Source: Eubacterium sp. (GTDB lineage: Bacteria > Bacillota > Clostridia > Lachnospirales > Lachnospiraceae). From it: a stretch of DNA of 32,949 nt. The notes under the pieces were generated by a model, which was not told the origin of the DNA, did no database searches, and saw only the letters and a program-made list of their open reading frames with translations. Both the position numbers and the translations under genes were made by a program. The stretch is from NCBI GenBank assembly GCA_017634475.1, contig JAGBNH010000071.1, forward strand, positions 1-32,949, read 5' to 3'. This document shows, one piece after another, positions 16,955 to 25,050 of this stretch (the first letter of the stretch is position 1; each line of letters begins with the position of its first letter).

Positions 16955-19129
16955 TCAGATCTGCTGTCTTTCTACAAGCCTTGCGAAGAAGCCTTTTTTT
17001 TGCATAAGCTCCTCATAGGTTCCTTCCTCCACGATATGACCATGATCGAGACAGAGGATCCGGTCACAGTTCTGTACTGTTGAAAGGCGATGGGCTATAA
17101 CGATACGAGTGCAGTCAAGCTCTCCTATCGCGTCAGAGACTGCCTTTTGGGTTATATTATCCAGAGCGCTGGTAGCCTCATCAAAAAGAAGGATAGAGGG
17201 CTTTGGCGCTATGGCACGCGCGATCAGGAGCCGCTGCTTCTGACCTCCGGATATACCCTGTCCGTTATCAGGGAGGGGAGTGTTCATTTTCATGGGCATC
17301 CGGCGGATATCCTCGGCAATTCCGGCGATCTCAGCAGCTGCCCAGGCGTCGTCCTCCGTAAGGTCAGTCCCGCTGACGATGATATTCGACAAAATGGTTC
17401 CACGGAATACCTCCCCGTCTTGCAGAACGGTACCGATCCTCCTGCGAAGTGAAGCCGCGTCAAGTGAGCTCAGCTTCTTACCGTCATAGTATACTTCACC
17501 ATGATCCGGCTTTTCCAGCCCCAGCAGCAGCCGCAGGATCGTGGTCTTTCCACAACCTGTCCTACCTACGATGGCAATATATTCACCCTTGCTGATCCTC
17601 AGGTTCAGATCGTCAAGGACAGGCGGAATATCATCGGTATAGCGGAAGGTGATATTTTTAAGCGATATATTCCCTTTGAGACGCTGAACCACTTCCTTTT
17701 CGCCGCCGGTCTCCGGAGTAAGCTCCATGACCGGCTTAAGGAGTCTGAAAACAGGCAGAGCATCGGCAAAGCTTACAGCGCCGGCGCCGAGAGAGGTCAG
17801 GGCTCCTGTAAGGATCGAGTAGGAGGAAAGAAAGGCGTAAAAATCAGATTGAGTGATATCCTCATGTGCGGCAACCGGATAGATGATAATGGTACCGGCC
17901 AGCAGGATAACAGGGGTCAGTGTTCTGAATATCTTCAGCAGGAACGGCGGATCGTAGATCGTGCGGACTGAATTGCGGTAAACCCTTGCCCATACGGAAA
18001 ATGCCCGCTTCTCAGCTCCCGATAGTATGATCTTTTGGATACCGTCGATAAGACTGTAGGTAAGGCCTGATTCCTGTGCCTGATACTGCATCCTGTTCAC
18101 ACTGACGATAAAACGCGTGCGGATCACGAACACATAAAGAACGACCAGTATAAGCGTAACGAAAAAAGCAACGAGAGCCGGCCCTGCGGCATAATAAAAC
18201 ATCTGCGGAAAGCAGATCAGGGAACAGGCAGAGGTCAGCATGATGGACAGAAACATGTTCAGCAGCTGTTTAAGGCTGTTATACATACTGCCGATCCTGC
18301 TGCCCAGATCACCGGCGGAAAAGGCCTTCAGTTCACCAGCAGGAACAGAAAGGACGCGCATCATGAAGGCAGCCTGGAGGGGGATGGCGACCTTGGTGCA
18401 TATACGGGCAAGGATCAGCTGCTTCATGGCAGTGACAAGAAACGAGGCTCCTGTCACCAGCAGCAGTACGACAAGGATCACAGACAGCAGGCGAAGGTCG
18501 CCTGATCCGGTCACATCTGAGGTAAGCCTTTTCGTCATCGTGGGAGTGACCATACCAAGCAGCATTATACTGATCGTTGCGGCGATAAGCATAAGGAACT
18601 CCATGCCGGGAACGGATGCCCGGATATATGCCCAAATATCCTTCGCACCGATCCTGCGCATGGGCAGAGGACGGTAATAAAGAGTGGCCTCCGGCTGAAA
18701 GCGGCTGGCAAGAGCGGCGTTTACCCGGATCCGCCTGCCGGTATCAGGATCCCTGTAGAAGCAGCCTCTGCTCCGGTTCGGAAGCAGTGCGACGGGAGTT
18801 CCGTCCTCGAAGGCTGCCAGCATGACGCCCTGGGCGTCCTCATACCATTTTCCTCTGAGACTGACGGCCCGCCACATGATGCCCCGGGGCCGGAAATACT
18901 GTTCCTGATACCATGAGGCATCAGATTCAGCATTTGCGCTGTAGGGTATGGTAATATTCAGACCTCTGCTCAGCTCCTGCATAACGTCCAGCATCCGGAG
19001 CCGTACATTTTCTGAGGCACCGCTTCTTTTTTTCCCTGTAACAACGCCGGCCAGCTCCCGGAATGAGATATCAAACATCTCATCCTCCAGCCTTTTTCGC
19101 TGCTGCTGTTTTTCGTCAAAAATACCCAT
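16955..19129 (-). CDS. NHLM-type bacteriocin-export ABC transporter, second subunit
   Basis: This 724-residue protein fits the NHLM ABC2 group, the exporter half without a peptidase domain. Residues 1-165 are a cytosolic N-terminal region. Membrane helices run from about 175 to 450 in six segments. The ATPase occupies about 490-720, with VGRTGCGKTT (Walker A), ISGGQKQRLLIARAI (signature), ILLFDEATSALD (Walker B) and IAHRLS (switch His). It lies 18 bases after the C39-type ABC gene and is the last gene of the leftward RiPP operon. It probably pairs with that subunit as a heterodimer to move the finished peptide out of the cell. The ribosome site before the ATG is weak. All ATPase motifs look intact. 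Confidence 0.85.
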   Translation of the reverse strand: MGIFDEKQQQRKRLEDEMFDISFRELAGVVTGKKRSGASENVRLRMLDVMQELSRGLNITIPYSANAESDASWYQEQYFRPRGIMWRAVSLRGKWYEDAQGVMLAAFEDGTPVALLPNRSRGCFYRDPDTGRRIRVNAALASRFQPEATLYYRPLPMRRIGAKDIWAYIRASVPGMEFLMLIAATISIMLLGMVTPTMTKRLTSDVTGSGDLRLLSVILVVLLLVTGASFLVTAMKQLILARICTKVAIPLQAAFMMRVLSVPAGELKAFSAGDLGSRIGSMYNSLKQLLNMFLSIMLTSACSLICFPQMFYYAAGPALVAFFVTLILVVLYVFVIRTRFIVSVNRMQYQAQESGLTYSLIDGIQKIILSGAEKRAFSVWARVYRNSVRTIYDPPFLLKIFRTLTPVILLAGTIIIYPVAAHEDITQSDFYAFLSSYSILTGALTSLGAGAVSFADALPVFRLLKPVMELTPETGGEKEVVQRLKGNISLKNITFRYTDDIPPVLDDLNLRISKGEYIAIVGRTGCGKTTILRLLLGLEKPDHGEVYYDGKKLSSLDAASLRRRIGTVLQDGEVFRGTILSNIIVSGTDLTEDDAWAAAEIAGIAEDIRRMPMKMNTPLPDNGQGISGGQKQRLLIARAIAPKPSILLFDEATSALDNITQKAVSDAIGELDCTRIVIAHRLSTVQNCDRILCLDHGHIVEEGTYEELMQKKGFFARLVERQQI

Positions 19130-19147
19130 TCGTCGTACCTATAGCTA

Positions 19148-21319
19148 TTAATTATTCTTTACCAGGGAAGCATACAATCCGTTCAGTGTCATCAATTCCT
19201 CATGTGTACCCTGCTCTGCGATCCGTCCCTGTTCCAGCACGATGATCCGGTCACAGTCCCTTATGGTTGAGAGACGGTGGGCTACGATAAGGCAGGTAAT
19301 GCCGCGGTCACGGATGTTCTTTACCACCAGGTTCTCCGTTCCGGAATCCAGTGCGCTGGTAGCCTCGTCCATAATGACGATGGAAGGATCCGCAGCAAGA
19401 GCCCGGGCGATCTCGAGGCGCTGCCTCTGGCCGCCGGAGAGATCCGCTCCGCCCTCCAGAAGGATGTGGCCGTAACCCTTTTCTCTGGCCATGATGTCTT
19501 CATGGATGTGGGCGTCCTTGGCTGCGAGTATCACCTCATAATCCTCGATGGATTCGTCCCACATCCTGATATTGTTGGCGATCGTATCACTGAACAGCAC
19601 GATCTTCTGGTCGATCACGCTGAGGGAGCCGCGAAGCTCACCTCTGGTATAATCCTGCATGGGGATTCCGTCAAAGAGGATCTCTCCCTCCCAGGGAGTG
19701 TAAAGACCGGAAACAAGTGACAGGATCGTGGATTTCCCGCAGCCGGACGCGCCCACTATCGCTACGCTCGAGCCTGCAGGGACATGGAAGCTGAGATCAC
19801 TGATCAGGGGCTCCTCCAGCCCGGAATAGCCGAAGGTTAAATTCCGGAGCTCGATCTCCCCCTTTATGCGTCTGAAGCCCTTTTCCGGCGTATCCTCCTT
19901 CAGAAGATCATACTCAGGATAGGCCATGATGTCTTCGATCCGTTCCATATCCGTTCGCATTTCCTGCAGCATCTGGTTGGAACTGACGAGCTCCATTGCA
20001 GGTTCCGTAAAGGAGGTAAGAAGAGACTGGAAGGCAACCACGCAGCCCAGCGTGAAATGTCCGCGGATCACCAGATATATCCCGATGCATAGCAGCAGCA
20101 CAGAGGACAGGCGGATCAGGACTCCGGGCAGACTTCCCAGGATCCGGGTAACTTTCTCAAAGCGGACGTTCTGTTCATTTACATTGGCCTGATAGCCTGC
20201 CCACCGCGCGAACCAGGAATTTTCCGCGCCGGAGGCTTTGATGGTCTCAAGCATGCGGACGCCGGCCATGGAGGAGGTCATGAGCTTTCCCTGGTCGCGT
20301 CTGATCACTCGGAGGATATTGATGCGCCGGTTGGCTATATAACGTGTGAGAAAAAGATTGGCAGCCACCACGGAAAAGCCTATGAGGGAGAGGATCAGGC
20401 TGTAGTAAAACATGGCCACAGCATAAAAAAGCATCATCAGGGCGCCGATGATCAGCGGAACGAAGCGCAGTATGAAGGTCTCCGAAATGAGACGGTTAGC
20501 CTCCTCATTCTGCTGAAGATCGCCCGGCTGACGCTGGAAGTAGAATTCTGCGGGCATATGGAAAATATGCCACATATAGCGGCTGCTGGCCTTGATCCCA
20601 AGCATACCGAACAGCTTCATCTGCCAGACTGATTGTACCAGGCCTACAGCCAGCTCGACCAGACAGAGAACGATAAGGATCAGCAGCATAGGCTTAAGCC
20701 ATTGCGGATCCTCTTCACTCAGGATCCGGTCGATAAAAACACGGGAGAATGCAGGTAGAAAGAGACTGCAAAGAGAAACCAGCAGGCTTGCGGCAACAAC
20801 GAAGGCTGCAGTTCGTCCCGCTCCTCTGAGGTTCTCCTTAAGGTAGGAGACCATGCTGCGCGGGCTGCCGGAGGGCTCAAAGTCTTTGCCGGGGGATAAT
20901 TCAAGACAGACTCCGGTAAAGGCCTCGTCAAAATCCTCCATGGAGATCTTCTGACTTCCGCCGGCAGGATCATTGATATAAACAGTGCTGCCCCTGCGCC
21001 CGCAGACCACTACAAAGTGCGTAAAGCGCCAGTGGACTATGCAGGGAAAGGAGGCAGAGTCAAAGAATTCCTCGGTTTCATAGCGGTAGCCCTGCGCATT
21101 CATGCCCAGCGATCTCGAGGTTTTCGCTACTGAGGAAAGCTTTGCTCCGTCACGGGAGCTGCCGCAGTAGTTGCGCAGCTCCGAAAGAGGAAGCCATTTT
21201 CCGTAATAGGCGAGCACCATGGAAAGGCAGGCAGCGCCGCATTCCATATTCTCCATCTGCATGACGACGGGAACCCTTGCCACGCCTTTTCTTTTCGGCG
21301 AAGGAACCTTTCTTCTCAT
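19148..21319 (-). CDS. C39-peptidase ABC exporter (leader-cutting peptide transporter)
   Basis: This 723-residue protein should both cut the leader of the precursor after Gly-Gly and export the core. The N-terminal C39 peptidase shows Q21 and C27 in QMENMECGAACLSM, H101 in THFVVV and D117 in NDPAGG, a complete catalytic set. Six membrane helices follow (about 165-440). The ATPase (about 480-720) has VGASGCGKST, LSGGQRQRLEIARAL, IVIMDEATSALD and VAHRLST. It matches the NHLM ABC1 group. Its ATG overlaps the stop of the HlyD-like gene by four bases, so the two are translationally coupled. The cleavage preference fits the SGG site in the precursor at 23699-23965. Substrate pairing is inferred from the shared operon. 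Confidence 0.92.
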   Translation of the reverse strand: MRRKVPSPKRKGVARVPVVMQMENMECGAACLSMVLAYYGKWLPLSELRNYCGSSRDGAKLSSVAKTSRSLGMNAQGYRYETEEFFDSASFPCIVHWRFTHFVVVCGRRGSTVYINDPAGGSQKISMEDFDEAFTGVCLELSPGKDFEPSGSPRSMVSYLKENLRGAGRTAAFVVAASLLVSLCSLFLPAFSRVFIDRILSEEDPQWLKPMLLILIVLCLVELAVGLVQSVWQMKLFGMLGIKASSRYMWHIFHMPAEFYFQRQPGDLQQNEEANRLISETFILRFVPLIIGALMMLFYAVAMFYYSLILSLIGFSVVAANLFLTRYIANRRINILRVIRRDQGKLMTSSMAGVRMLETIKASGAENSWFARWAGYQANVNEQNVRFEKVTRILGSLPGVLIRLSSVLLLCIGIYLVIRGHFTLGCVVAFQSLLTSFTEPAMELVSSNQMLQEMRTDMERIEDIMAYPEYDLLKEDTPEKGFRRIKGEIELRNLTFGYSGLEEPLISDLSFHVPAGSSVAIVGASGCGKSTILSLVSGLYTPWEGEILFDGIPMQDYTRGELRGSLSVIDQKIVLFSDTIANNIRMWDESIEDYEVILAAKDAHIHEDIMAREKGYGHILLEGGADLSGGQRQRLEIARALAADPSIVIMDEATSALDSGTENLVVKNIRDRGITCLIVAHRLSTIRDCDRIIVLEQGRIAEQGTHEELMTLNGLYASLVKNN

Positions 21320-21804
21320 TGGTTTTCGCCTCCCTGCGTCATGAAGGAGACCGGAGCAACCGATTCCCGGTAGAAGCTTACCTTGTACAGGCCGTCTTCA
21401 AGCGGGCAGTCCAGCACAACCATGCAATACCATCTGGTATCGGGCAGAAGGAAGAGCACATCATTGGAAATATCCGAAGCGGTATACAGGCTTGGGTCAA
21501 ACCTTATTATCTCTCCCGCCGTGCCTTCGACGTCCACTGTAGTATTTTCAGTGATCCCGTCGAGCTCCTTCTGACTCACATAACAGAGCAGCCTGCCATC
21601 CTTACAGTAGCCTGCTCCGGTGATCACAGTCTGAACCCTCCCGAAAAAGACCCACACGAAAACTGCCGCCAGCACGAGGGCTGCCGACAGAAGTGTGAGC
21701 CAGGGACCGAAGCCCGTCACCCGAAGAAGGTTATCGAACTGTTCAGGTTCGGAAGCTTCCTTCAGGTTCTTTTCTCTGAATATCGTTTTACCGCTTTCCT
21801 TCAT
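21316..21804 (-). CDS. Minimal HlyD-like secretion adaptor
   Basis: This 162-residue protein begins with a cytosolic stretch FREKNLKEASEPEQFDNLLRV that matches the start of NHLM-type HlyD adaptors, then one membrane helix (about 36-56) and a short extracellular part. Usual HlyD-family adaptors are about 300-420 residues and have a lipoyl-like domain split by a long coiled-coil hairpin. Here the coiled coil is missing and only about 105 residues follow the helix. The gene sits between the maturase, with its ATG touching the maturase TAA, and the C39 exporter, which it overlaps by four bases. It probably helps assemble the exporter. A Gram-positive cell has no outer membrane to reach, which could explain the short form. 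Confidence 0.75.
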   Translation of the reverse strand: MKESGKTIFREKNLKEASEPEQFDNLLRVTGFGPWLTLLSAALVLAAVFVWVFFGRVQTVITGAGYCKDGRLLCYVSQKELDGITENTTVDVEGTAGEIIRFDPSLYTASDISNDVLFLLPDTRWYCMVVLDCPLEDGLYKVSFYRESVAPVSFMTQGGENQ

Positions 21805-23646
21805 TTATTCACTCTTCTTCCAGCAGCAGGGGTCGGCGGCATGAATATCGCCGGTAGCGTTGAAGCCTACCGCACGGCAGCCCCGGCACCAGTTAAGAAG
21901 CTCGCAGTCCCTGCAGCGAGTGATCTCCTTAACATCGGCATAGCGCTCCAGCGCATCCCCGGATGTGATCCCGGACAGGGACTCTGTCCATACATTCCCC
22001 ACCACGCTCTCCATGCGGCGGCAGGCCATTACATCGCCGTCCGAAAGGATGGTTATGCTCTGTCCCAGGTGACAGCCTTCATATACCGTATCCGGGTGAG
22101 CTTTGGAATATTCCGGAACCGTGAATTCACCACGCTCCCATTTAAGCAGTGTGAACAGATGCTCCTTCTGGATAAAGCGCGTCCCGCAGCCCTTAAGCCT
22201 GAGCTCTCTGCTCTTTTCTAAATAGCGTTCCAGGAACCGGCGATACTCCTCAGGCGCGGGATAGTCTTCTGCCTTATCCTTTGATGTGGCGCAGTAACGG
22301 GCAAAGGTAAAGCTTTCTGCGTTATATTCTGCGGCAACATCCATCAGGGCAATGATATCATCCAGATTCCTTCTGCTTGCGGTGGCCATGAGCTGAGAGC
22401 CGATGCCCGCGTCATTCAGCAGCCGGACCGCATTTAATGTCGCTCTGTAGCTGCCGGGCATACGCATATAGTCATGAAAGGGCTCCAGGCCGTCCAGTGA
22501 CATCTGGTATACCCTGACGCCAAGCTGTCTTAAGCGTACGCAGACCTCCGAATCAAGATGAAAGGGATTCCCCATCATATTCCAGTAAATCCCGCGGCGG
22601 TGAAGTTCCACGGCAAAATCCCAGAAGCGCGGGTGCATGATGGGGTCGCCCCCGGTTATGTACAGCATGGGTCTGGCATGCCGTCTCGCAGCGTCCATAG
22701 TGCACTCGTCCATAGTGCTAATCAGCATATCCCATGGGGTGCTGACGCATTTATGCAGAGCATCCTCTGCATAGAGATAGCAATGCCTGCAACGCTGGTC
22801 ACAGATATCTGTTATGTGCCACTGATAAGCTTGTACGGGCTTCACGGCTTCGCCCCGATGCTCCATGCACTTATCCGTAAGCAGGATCCCGACGTGAAAA
22901 CGCAGCGCCTCAGCTCCGCGGAAGCTGACGGAAAAATAAGCAATATCCGAACGGCACAGCCAGTCCATGTATCCATACGCCTCGTCATAACATGGAAACC
23001 GGTAATTGCAGGGCAGCTCTATAAGACGGGAAAGCTGCTTCTCCGGGGCACCCAGCTCCTCCAGAAGCGAAAGCAGCCGGGCTGCATACTCTGTTTTGGA
23101 AAAGCGCTGCCTCGGACTTCGGGTGCCGCCGGTAAAGATAACAGTGCGCTCATCTCCGTGACATCGGATCTCGGTCGCCACGGGGAAGCCGGCGAGCCGG
23201 GCAAGGAGAGCGCGGACGGCGGGAGGTTCATTTTGCGGATCGGCGGAGGGGTATGATGCTTCTCTTAAGGAAATGGCCGCTTTGTCCAGCTCCATAGGGA
23301 TCATCCTGTCCTCCGTACAGGCAATGACCGATATACATCCGTACTGCTCCGGCATAAGTACAGCCGGTACACCGCATTCCGCGAAATACCGGCCTTCTGT
23401 CTGATGGTTTACCAGATTACATTCCCGTGAATCCATCCGGAAGGCCAGCATCGGTTTTTCCCTGCCGTTCAGTTCGACGTCCAGATAAGTATCCGGGAAA
23501 TAGTCCTCCGGCAGAACCGGAGTTATTTCCCGGGCAAGTCTGTGAAGCTCAGTTCTTTCCGGATCAGAGAAGAAATCCTTTTTTGAAAGCTCCTTCACGA
23601 GAAAATCAAGAAGCGCTGCCGCGCTTACCGGGCATACATTCACCAT
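21805..23646 (-). CDS. Radical SAM/SPASM peptide maturase (possible ACGX-type)
   Basis: This 613-residue enzyme should modify the Cys-rich peptide encoded upstream, most likely by building thioether or similar links at cysteines. Residues 1-270 form a long N-terminal region with no motif I recognise, which may bind the leader. The radical SAM cluster is C282-x3-C286-x2-C289 (DICDQRCRHCYLY), followed by ITGGDP. The SPASM domain has cysteines at about 525, 542, 578, 581, 587, 590, 607 and 608, enough for two extra iron-sulfur clusters. The CDQRCRHCY string resembles what I recall for the ACGX-system maturases; this is not checked. GGAGG lies 15 bases before the ATG, a wide gap, and no better in-frame start exists, so it may be made at a lower rate than the peptide. 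Confidence 0.88.
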   Translation of the reverse strand: MVNVCPVSAAALLDFLVKELSKKDFFSDPERTELHRLAREITPVLPEDYFPDTYLDVELNGREKPMLAFRMDSRECNLVNHQTEGRYFAECGVPAVLMPEQYGCISVIACTEDRMIPMELDKAAISLREASYPSADPQNEPPAVRALLARLAGFPVATEIRCHGDERTVIFTGGTRSPRQRFSKTEYAARLLSLLEELGAPEKQLSRLIELPCNYRFPCYDEAYGYMDWLCRSDIAYFSVSFRGAEALRFHVGILLTDKCMEHRGEAVKPVQAYQWHITDICDQRCRHCYLYAEDALHKCVSTPWDMLISTMDECTMDAARRHARPMLYITGGDPIMHPRFWDFAVELHRRGIYWNMMGNPFHLDSEVCVRLRQLGVRVYQMSLDGLEPFHDYMRMPGSYRATLNAVRLLNDAGIGSQLMATASRRNLDDIIALMDVAAEYNAESFTFARYCATSKDKAEDYPAPEEYRRFLERYLEKSRELRLKGCGTRFIQKEHLFTLLKWERGEFTVPEYSKAHPDTVYEGCHLGQSITILSDGDVMACRRMESVVGNVWTESLSGITSGDALERYADVKEITRCRDCELLNWCRGCRAVGFNATGDIHAADPCCWKKSE

Positions 23647-23698
23647 TCCGATCTGTTGTTACCTCCACAAAAAGTATTGAGCCCTGTTGAGTTACATT

Positions 23699-23965
23699 CT
23701 AGTAGTATTGACACTTGCTGCAGCTGCAGCCGCTGCAGCCGCAGCAGCCGCCTGATGCCATATCAAGCTCATCATCTGAAAGCTCCTTTTTGACGCTGTT
23801 ATGCCAGACCTCCTTTTCTTCCTCTGTCAGGTTCAGGTTGTACTTCTCAACGACGGCAAGGCGATCATCAAAGGTGTCAGCCCTGCGGATCTCTGAGAGA
23901 AAGGCCTCCCTGTCGGAAGCAGGTACTCTGGCAAAAAGTCTGTCCATTAATTCTTTTCTGCTCAT
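23699..23965 (-). CDS. Cys-rich RiPP precursor peptide with Gly-Gly leader
   Basis: The 88-residue peptide has an acidic, helical leader (1-73) ending ELSDDELDMASGG, the common leader-cleavage form for C39 peptidase exporters. The 15-residue core, CCGCSGCSCSKCQYY, has six cysteines (74, 75, 77, 80, 82, 85) and ends in two tyrosines. The start at 23965 is chosen because GGAGG lies eight bases before it; an ATG at 23980 lacks such a site. It is the first gene of the leftward operon, before the maturase by 52 bases. The core could be cross-linked through cysteine sulfur by the radical SAM enzyme. The final structure and activity (antimicrobial, metal-binding or signalling) cannot be told from sequence. 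Confidence 0.88.
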   Translation of the reverse strand: MSRKELMDRLFARVPASDREAFLSEIRRADTFDDRLAVVEKYNLNLTEEEKEVWHNSVKKELSDDELDMASGGCCGCSGCSCSKCQYY

Positions 23966-23988
23966 AGGTACGACCTCCATATAGAAGT

Positions 23989-24016
23989 ATTATATTGACA
24001 CAGATTACATTTCTAA
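23989..24016 (-). promoter_or_regulatory. Promoter of the peptide operon
   Basis: Reading leftward, TTAGAA (24016-24011), 16 bases and a perfect TATAAT (23994-23989) lie 24 bases before the peptide start codon. The -35 box is weak, which suggests help from an activator. The -10 box abuts the opposite strand's TTGACA, so the two divergent promoters overlap and may compete. Confidence 0.5.
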
Positions 24017-24024
24017 GTTATCAT
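23995..24024 (+). promoter_or_regulatory. Promoter of the SGNH-like gene
   Basis: A perfect TTGACA (23995-24000), an 18-base spacer and TATCAT (24019-24024) form a good rightward promoter. It overlaps the peptide operon's promoter region, so one regulator could control both directions. Confidence 0.55.
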
Positions 24025-24086
24025 ATTTGATCTGAAAAAACAATAACAGATTCAGTCTTTTAAAAAAATCCGGGGGGATGGTTTAC

Positions 24087-25007
24087 ATGAACAGAGCACA
24101 TGAAGCCGTACATGATGAGTTTTTCGGGAATTACGATTATTACTGGCTGAAATACTCCATCGAAAGAGGAGCCGCGGAGAAAGCCGAGAGGCTTCTGGCC
24201 GGACATTCCCTGTCAAGATTCGGTGTCATCGACAGGGATATTCCGGGCCTTATCAATCTGTCCTTTTTTTCACAGGATTATTATTACTCGTTTAAGATAG
24301 CGGAGAAGGCTCTTAAGGAAATCCCTTCATTAAAGCATGTAATACTGGGCACAGGCTATATTTCCGCATATATGGATCTATCCCGCGCACAGAGCAGGAA
24401 TGAGCTTGACCGCATTGTACGGGTGTATGGCAGATATTTTAATGATATCCATAACATGGATCCGTCTCTGTATCAAAGTATGAGGGCAGCTGCTTTTCCT
24501 GATGGAGGAATGCCTGCGGATGGCATTCGGGAAAATGAGCTTCGCGCCATTTATGATGAGATAAAGGAGGACTATTTCTGTCATGAGCGCAGCAGGCAGA
24601 GTCTGCTTGATATCCTGTGGAATGCTCCGATCCCCGAGGCTGAGAGGTTCCGCCTGGCAGGGAAGCGGACAGATTATCATAACAGGCTGCTTTCGCACCG
24701 GGAAAGCTATACGGAGAATACCGGTATTCTGCAGAGGTTAGCAGATCTGTGTAAGAAGAAGGGGGTTTCCCTGTCCATGATAGTATTCCCTGCCAACCGT
24801 TATTACAGGCAGACTCTGGATCCGGGACTCAAGGAGGGGTACATGCGGCAGCTCGGGCTGATACCGGTGGAAGCCCGTCCCCTGCTAATGGATCTTTTTG
24901 CGTCTCAGGCATTTGATCCTGTCACTGATTTTGCGGATACGGATCATCTGAATGACTGCGGGGCGGCGAAGATGACCGCAATGCTGAAGGAGCTGCCTGA
25001 CGGATGA
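24087..25007 (+). CDS. SGNH/GDSL-hydrolase-like protein of the RiPP locus
   Basis: The 306-residue protein has no signal peptide or membrane helix and should be cytosolic. An N-terminal AGHSLSRFGV looks like the block I serine of SGNH hydrolases, and a C-terminal FADTDHLNDCGAAKMT carries the DxxH-type Asp and His of block V. These frame a fold seen in DltD-like and sugar O-acetyl esterase proteins. The exact family is not recognised. GGGGGG lies nine bases before the ATG at 24087; the ATG at 24078 directly abuts that site and is less likely. It faces away from the peptide operon with overlapping promoters, so a role in the pathway, such as acyl removal or immunity, is a guess. Confidence 0.6.
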   Translation: MNRAHEAVHDEFFGNYDYYWLKYSIERGAAEKAERLLAGHSLSRFGVIDRDIPGLINLSFFSQDYYYSFKIAEKALKEIPSLKHVILGTGYISAYMDLSRAQSRNELDRIVRVYGRYFNDIHNMDPSLYQSMRAAAFPDGGMPADGIRENELRAIYDEIKEDYFCHERSRQSLLDILWNAPIPEAERFRLAGKRTDYHNRLLSHRESYTENTGILQRLADLCKKKGVSLSMIVFPANRYYRQTLDPGLKEGYMRQLGLIPVEARPLLMDLFASQAFDPVTDFADTDHLNDCGAAKMTAMLKELPDG

Positions 25008-25050
25008 GCCTGAGATCATCAGCATTGATATACTTTATAATGCCGGGGGG

